From an uncultured Parabacteroides sp. (GTDB taxonomy: Bacteria; Bacteroidota; Bacteroidia; Bacteroidales; Tannerellaceae): a stretch of 9,315 bases of DNA. The stretch is taken from NCBI GenBank assembly GCA_900770835.1, contig CAAGLQ010000322.1, positions 1 to 9,315 on the forward strand, read 5' to 3'. The position numbers and the translations under genes were made by a program. Below are positions 5,889 through 9,315 of the stretch, piece by piece (position 1 is the first letter of the stretch; each line of letters starts with the position of its first letter). The notes below the pieces were generated by a model. That model saw only the letters and a list, made by a program, of their open reading frames with translations. It was not told the DNA's origin and made no database searches.

Positions 5889-6773
5889 TCAGGGAGTCCG
5901 ATCGTCTCCCTCAAAATCAATGGAGATCGTGGTGCCTTCTCCCAAACGTGAGGTGATTTGCACGGAGGCACCATACTTGCGTAAAATGCGCAAGCTCAGA
6001 CTTAACCCGATACCTCGGCCGGCATAGGCATGGGCATTGCTGGCCCGGTAGAAGGGTTGCGTAACTCGTTTGATCTCCTCCGGCGGAATACCGATTCCCC
6101 GATCCTCGATGGAAAGCACACTGCCTCGTAGACGCATCTCAACCGGTTTATCGCCGGAATACTTGCAGGCATTATTCAAGATATTTTGTAGGGCTATCTT
6201 CAACAGGTCGGGATTGGCATCCACCTGATAGGCGAAGTTATCGGGCGAGAAAGTGATACGAGCTGAGGAGAATTGCATCAGGTAATCGGCTAAGCTAAAG
6301 GTATCGACCGCCTTTTGCAACTGCTCTCGATCGCCTCTCGCCAAGAACAGTAACTGTTTGATGAGCTGAATGATGCGATAATTCTCCATGGCGATGCGAC
6401 GCAGGGCATCTTGATACTCCTCCACCGATCGCTCTTTCATTAAAGTGATCTCGCACTCACCTTGGATAGCGGTCAATGGGTTGTTCAGCTCATGTGAAGC
6501 GTTACTGATAAACGCCTTCTCGCTCTGATAAGCGAAATCGATCCGCTCCACCATCTGAGCGGCATAGCGACGACTGATCCAGTGTACGCCAACCGCGCTA
6601 CCCGCAAATCCTACGCACAGCAAAAGGAACAGCAAAACGCATACACCTCCCTGCAAAGCAGGTGTCCAATAGGCGATCAAGCCTATACAGACCGCTACTA
6701 CCAGCCAAACAACAGCTAACACATAGATCAGCCGACGAGCATATTGCTTCCCGATGCGTGCTCCCTCTTTCAT
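5889..6773 (-). CDS. Sensor histidine kinase, intramembrane-sensing type
   Basis: The 294-residue inner-membrane kinase has two membrane helices (about 15-35 and 43-65) separated by only about seven residues, so it has no periplasmic sensor domain. No HAMP domain is recognisable; TM2 leads within about 25 residues into the DHp helix. The H-box is FISNASHELNNPL with phospho-acceptor H94. The ATP-binding domain has N201 (ILNNACKYS), G1 DRGIGIP (224-230), FYR (241-243) and G2 GRGIGL (252-257), so it looks catalytically complete. It phosphorylates the response regulator encoded just upstream, whose stop overlaps this start in ATGA. The absence of an extracellular domain suggests it senses membrane stress or a membrane partner. 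Its TGA stop falls within the partial last unit of the 23-bp repeat array. Confidence 0.92.
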   Translation of the reverse strand: MKEGARIGKQYARRLIYVLAVVWLVVAVCIGLIAYWTPALQGGVCVLLFLLLCVGFAGSAVGVHWISRRYAAQMVERIDFAYQSEKAFISNASHELNNPLTAIQGECEITLMKERSVEEYQDALRRIAMENYRIIQLIKQLLFLARGDREQLQKAVDTFSLADYLMQFSSARITFSPDNFAYQVDANPDLLKIALQNILNNACKYSGDKPVEMRLRGSVLSIEDRGIGIPPEEIKRVTQPFYRASNAHAYAGRGIGLSLSLRILRKYGASVQITSRLGEGTTISIDFEGDDRTP

Positions 6774-7450
6774 GCCTCTATACGATAGCCCACACCCGTC
6801 ACGGTATGAATCAATTTCTGATCAAAAGCCTTATCCACCTTCTGTCGCAGGTAGTTGACATAGACATCCACCACATTGGTGTTATGCGCATCCGGTTCCT
6901 TCTCCCATACAGCTTTCAGCAGCTGTATGCGCGAGACGGCCATGCCCACATTTTGCATCAAACATTCCAGCAGTTTATATTCCTTTATAGTCAAGGCAAT
7001 TGCCTGTCCACCACGTATGGCTCGATGATTGCTCGCATCCAATTCCAAATCGCCACAACGTAACATCGCGGCATTTGATCCGGCTCCTATCCGACGCAAC
7101 ATCGCCTGGATGCGTGCCTGCAACTCCAAGAAGCTAAAGGGCTTCACCAAATAATCGTCCGCACCGGCATCCAATCCAGCGACAATATCTTCCGTAGTGC
7201 CTAAAGCGGTCAGCATAATGACAGGGCATTGATAACCAAACCGCTGCCGGAACTGTTTGCAGAGTTGCAAACCACCAAGCTTAGGCATCATTACGTCTAA
7301 CAGCAAGCAGTCGAAGCCACCGGATTCCGCCAACAGCCATCCCTGTTCACCATCCGTCGCCACAACAGGCTCATGCCCGAACTCTCGCAATCCGCGCTGA
7401 ATGAAAGAGGCAATATTCGCCTCATCTTCTACTACCAATATTTTTGCCAT
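6770..7450 (-). CDS. OmpR/PhoB-family response regulator
   Basis: The 226-residue protein has an N-terminal receiver domain (about 2-118) with acidic residues E8 and D9, phospho-acceptor D52 in LLLDVMMP, T81 and K103 in LVKPF. A C-terminal winged-helix DNA-binding domain (about 128-224) includes LTIKEYKLLECL and the final VTGVGYRI strand. Phosphorylated by its partner kinase, it would regulate target promoters; the targets are unknown. I use the ATG at 7450, preceded by GGAGCAC (a fair Shine-Dalgarno), rather than an in-frame codon 30 bases upstream, which overlaps the -7 element. The gene shares a 4-base ATGA overlap with the kinase gene, so translation is probably coupled. Confidence 0.94.
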   Translation of the reverse strand: MAKILVVEDEANIASFIQRGLREFGHEPVVATDGEQGWLLAESGGFDCLLLDVMMPKLGGLQLCKQFRQRFGYQCPVIMLTALGTTEDIVAGLDAGADDYLVKPFSFLELQARIQAMLRRIGAGSNAAMLRCGDLELDASNHRAIRGGQAIALTIKEYKLLECLMQNVGMAVSRIQLLKAVWEKEPDAHNTNVVDVYVNYLRQKVDKAFDQKLIHTVTGVGYRIEA

Positions 7451-7477
7451 GTGCTCCGTTCTTTTTCGTTTTAAGCG

Positions 7478-7485
7478 CAAAGGTA
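7478..7485 (-). promoter_or_regulatory. Bacteroidetes -7 promoter element for the two-component operon
   Basis: The minus strand reads TACCTTTG, matching TAnnTTTG, 27 bases before the response-regulator ATG and only 6 bases from the RlpA stop codon. Any -33 element would lie inside the RlpA gene; no good TTTG is seen there. The operon can therefore be expressed independently of the upstream envelope genes, though read-through is not excluded. Confidence 0.5.
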
Positions 7486-7491
7486 GGGATT

Positions 7492-7953
7492 CTATTGAAA
7501 ACGATAAGGGATTTGGGGTTGTAAGTAATCAATGTCCAAATAGGGAATGTGGGGATAGATCAGGTCTAAATAGCGTAAATCAAGCGGTCCGGGTACCTCT
7601 TCTATCCGTACTTTAGTCACGCCCTGTCGCTTGAAATCCAACAACTCTGCCGCACGCTCAGAGAGATCAATCAATCGCTTGCGACTACGAGGGCCCCGGT
7701 CGGTTACACAGACAATCACGCTCTTCATGTTTTTCAAATTGGTCACTCGCAGGAAAGTACCAAAGGGATAGGTGCGATGGGCAGCCACCAACTCCTCCTT
7801 ATCGTGCACGCGGCCACTGGAGGAGACACGCCCATGGAAACGAGCGTGGTAATAAGAGGCAAGTCCTTCCGTTTGTGCCCATATCTTGCTGCCCTCTACG
7901 AAAGAAAAGAGGATAATCAGCCAACAACACAAACGGAAGGACTTGCTGGTCAT
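7492..7953 (-). CDS. RlpA-family protein (septal ring lytic transglycosylase-like)
   Basis: This 153-residue protein has an N-terminal signal peptide (about 1-26, core CCWLIILFSFVEG, likely cut after KIWA) and a double-psi beta-barrel RlpA domain (about 29-118). Signatures are GLASYY (30-35), AAHRTYPFGTFLRVTN (57-72), VTDRGPRS with the proposed catalytic D85, and RLIDLSERAA (93-102). RlpA enzymes cleave denuded peptidoglycan at septa. This one lacks a C-terminal SPOR domain and instead ends in a Tyr/Pro-rich tail (128-153) with two IPY motifs. No lipobox of standard form is visible, although C9 and C10 are present. It follows the peroxidase gene by 21 bases on the same strand, a probable operon. 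A perfect 19-bp inverted repeat flanks the coding segment for the signal-peptide core. Confidence 0.9.
   Translation of the reverse strand: MTSKSFRLCCWLIILFSFVEGSKIWAQTEGLASYYHARFHGRVSSSGRVHDKEELVAAHRTYPFGTFLRVTNLKNMKSVIVCVTDRGPRSRKRLIDLSERAAELLDFKRQGVTKVRIEEVPGPLDLRYLDLIYPHIPYLDIDYLQPQIPYRFQ
7859..7946. repeat. Perfect 19-bp inverted repeat with 50-bp spacer inside the RlpA signal-peptide region
   Basis: The left arm GCAAGTCCTTCCGTTTGTG (7859-7877) is exactly the reverse complement of the right arm CACAAACGGAAGGACTTGC (7928-7946). The spacer is 7878-7927. On the coding (minus) strand, the arm nearest the start encodes SKSFRLC and the other encodes AQTEGLA, so the pair brackets the hydrophobic core. 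The match stops abruptly at both ends. Such a perfect match at this distance is not expected by chance. Possible roles are an intragenic invertible segment or a very strong mRNA stem-loop 3-7 codons into the gene. Confidence 0.95.
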
Positions 7954-7974
7954 ATATATTGGAGAGAATAAGGC

Positions 7975-9315
7975 TTACTGCAAGAGCTGTCCCTTGTATT
8001 CGCCGGTCAAGCTCTTCAAGAAAGCGATGATCTTTGTCAGCTCCGCGTCAGTCACGTCATGACCGATCTCGAACTCATGCATGATGCGAACGGCATCCTC
8101 GATCGTCGTAATCGAACCGTCGTGCATGTACGGATAGGTCAGCATCACGTTGCGCAACGTCGGTGTCTTGAAGCGATGACGGTCTGCCTCTTTCTGCGTC
8201 ACGGCGAAACGGCCGTTATCGCCATCGGTCAAACCGGTGTTACGATAATCGAAGTAGCTCTTAGTCACACCCATATACTCAAAGGATTGACCACCGATGT
8301 TTACACCTACGTGGCAAGTAGCACACTTATTCTTCTTGAACAGGGCATAACCCTCTTGCTCCTCTGCGGTCAAGGCATTCTTATCGCCCATTAAATAGCT
8401 ATCAAAGCGGCTGGGCGTTAGTAATGTCTTCTCGAACTCGGCGATAGCCTCCGTAATCGTGGATTGTGAATAACCTTCCGGATAAACCTCCAAGAAACGT
8501 TTCGTGAACTCCTTATCTTGTGCAAGGGCCTCGCAAATCTGATCGAATGAGGTGCAACCCATCTCTACCGGATTCAATGGAGGACCTGCGGCCTGCTCTT
8601 TCAAGTCTGCGGCACGGCCATCCCAGAACTGTACGAAGTTCAAAGCAGCGTTATAAACCGTCGGAGCATTTACGCCTCCCAAAAGCCCATTGATACCATC
8701 AGAAACTTGATGACGATCCACACCGGCCATGCCTAAATCATGACAAGAGGCACAAGAGATGGTGTTGTCGGCAGAGAGACGGGTGTCATGATACAGGTCA
8801 TAACCCAACGCCACCTTGGCCGAATCAGTCGGCAGACTCTTCATCAACGGCTGCAACGGCTCATTGGCGAACTCCTCCGCTACGGTCTCCGTCGTGAAAC
8901 GCTCCTTGCGCACCTTCTTTGCCCAAGAGAGGATCACTGCCTTTTCCTCGTCATCGAGGTTGGTACCCCAATGAAGCGGCATGTGCGAATACTTTGCAGG
9001 AGGCATCGAACCGCTCAACGCACAATTCTCCACCTTCGCCAAATCCACCTCAGAGACCGGCTGTCCATTCTCCAAAGCCTCCACCAACGCCGTGAAATCG
9101 GCATAATGGAATGCGCCCTCCATATCTGCTTTCACGATAGAACCAATCACGGGGAAGTTTCCATAGAAAGGCAACGGCGCATTCTCCGCATGACAAGCCA
9201 AGCAATCGTTCGCCCGAAGGATCGAAGCTACCTGCTTAGCCTCATCATTGGCATACTGCTTATACTCAGAAGAACCACAAGAGGTTACCGTGAAAGCGGT
9301 AGCCAATGCGATTAA
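7975..9315 (-). CDS. Triheme cytochrome c peroxidase-like lipoprotein (N-terminus outside window)
   Basis: The reading frame is open to the window edge, so the true start is a few codons beyond it; the TTG at 9304-9306 is not a credible start. The visible N-terminus reads LIALATAFTVTSCGSS, a lipoprotein signal peptide with lipobox Cys. Positions below count from the TTG. An N-terminal heme-binding domain (about 20-135) has CLACH (35-39), MPP (101-103) and MPLHW. The diheme peroxidase part has CASCH (185-189) and CATCH (328-332), the NPVEMG loop with E248, and FKTPTLRNV...PYMHDG with M394. It should reduce hydrogen peroxide on the periplasmic face, with the extra heme as electron entry, possibly from quinol as in E. 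coli YhjA. It is probably co-transcribed with the RlpA gene. Confidence 0.93.
   Translation of the reverse strand, partial: LIALATAFTVTSCGSSEYKQYANDEAKQVASILRANDCLACHAENAPLPFYGNFPVIGSIVKADMEGAFHYADFTALVEALENGQPVSEVDLAKVENCALSGSMPPAKYSHMPLHWGTNLDDEEKAVILSWAKKVRKERFTTETVAEEFANEPLQPLMKSLPTDSAKVALGYDLYHDTRLSADNTISCASCHDLGMAGVDRHQVSDGINGLLGGVNAPTVYNAALNFVQFWDGRAADLKEQAAGPPLNPVEMGCTSFDQICEALAQDKEFTKRFLEVYPEGYSQSTITEAIAEFEKTLLTPSRFDSYLMGDKNALTAEEQEGYALFKKNKCATCHVGVNIGGQSFEYMGVTKSYFDYRNTGLTDGDNGRFAVTQKEADRHRFKTPTLRNVMLTYPYMHDGSITTIEDAVRIMHEFEIGHDVTDAELTKIIAFLKSLTGEYKGQLLQ

Noticed and set aside
7777..7971. Plus-strand reading frame over the RlpA N-terminus sharing KSFRLC and QTEGLA peptides
   Set aside because: It is not a gene. 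The shared peptides are a direct consequence of the 19-bp inverted repeat, and this clue was used in the inversion analysis.
8740..9315. 191-residue reading frame opposite the peroxidase gene
   Set aside because: It is antisense to heme motifs that are clearly coding on the other strand, and its Arg/His-rich composition is typical of a shadow frame.

Overview
The window looks like chromosomal DNA of a member of the Bacteroidales. A Parabacteroides/Tannerellaceae-type genome is my best guess, from remembered family resemblance and not from any search. Two things support this. Several start sites are preceded by the Bacteroidetes -7 element TAnnTTTG rather than by a sigma70 box or a strong Shine-Dalgarno sequence. 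The gene types also fit: an ACT-ACT-HAD SerB of about 406 residues, an N-terminally lipidated multi-heme cytochrome c peroxidase with an 'SCGSS' lipobox, and lone GtrA and RlpA genes. No tRNA, rRNA, insertion sequence or CRISPR was seen.

Layout. 1-282 (+) is the C-terminal end of a type III restriction (Res) subunit, followed by a 12-bp-stem terminator that it shares with a convergent small ABM-family monooxygenase (351-626, -). That gene and a GtrA-family membrane protein (750-1133, +) diverge from a short shared promoter region. A 14-TM APC/CAT-type amino acid permease (1204-2856, -) lies downstream of a secreted thioredoxin-fold protein that has lost its CxxC motif and cis-proline (2936-3436, -). 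The 347-bp gap at 3437-3783 holds a structured leader or small-RNA candidate, a palindromic operator candidate and the serB promoter.

3784-5786 (+) is an apparent operon: serB (last step of serine biosynthesis), a Dabb-domain protein, and a C_GCAxxG_C_C redox protein whose start overlaps the Dabb stop. It faces a two-component system (response regulator 6770-7450, histidine kinase 5889-6773, both -). The kinase is an intramembrane-sensing type with no HAMP. Between these convergent units sits an array of four 23-bp direct repeats, each containing a GTCAA-N7-TTGAC dyad.

7492-9315 (-) holds an envelope pair: a triheme cytochrome c peroxidase-like lipoprotein (N-terminus beyond the window) and, 21 bp downstream, an RlpA-family protein.

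The most striking signal is a perfect 19-bp inverted repeat (7859-7877 and 7928-7946) flanking exactly the signal-peptide core of the RlpA gene. Inverting the 50-bp spacer would keep the reading frame open but replace the hydrophobic core with a charged, polar stretch. That is what an intragenic DNA-inversion switch controlling secretion would look like. A strong mRNA hairpin or a template-switch scar are the main alternatives. The second most interesting signal is the 23-bp repeat array at 5797-5888.
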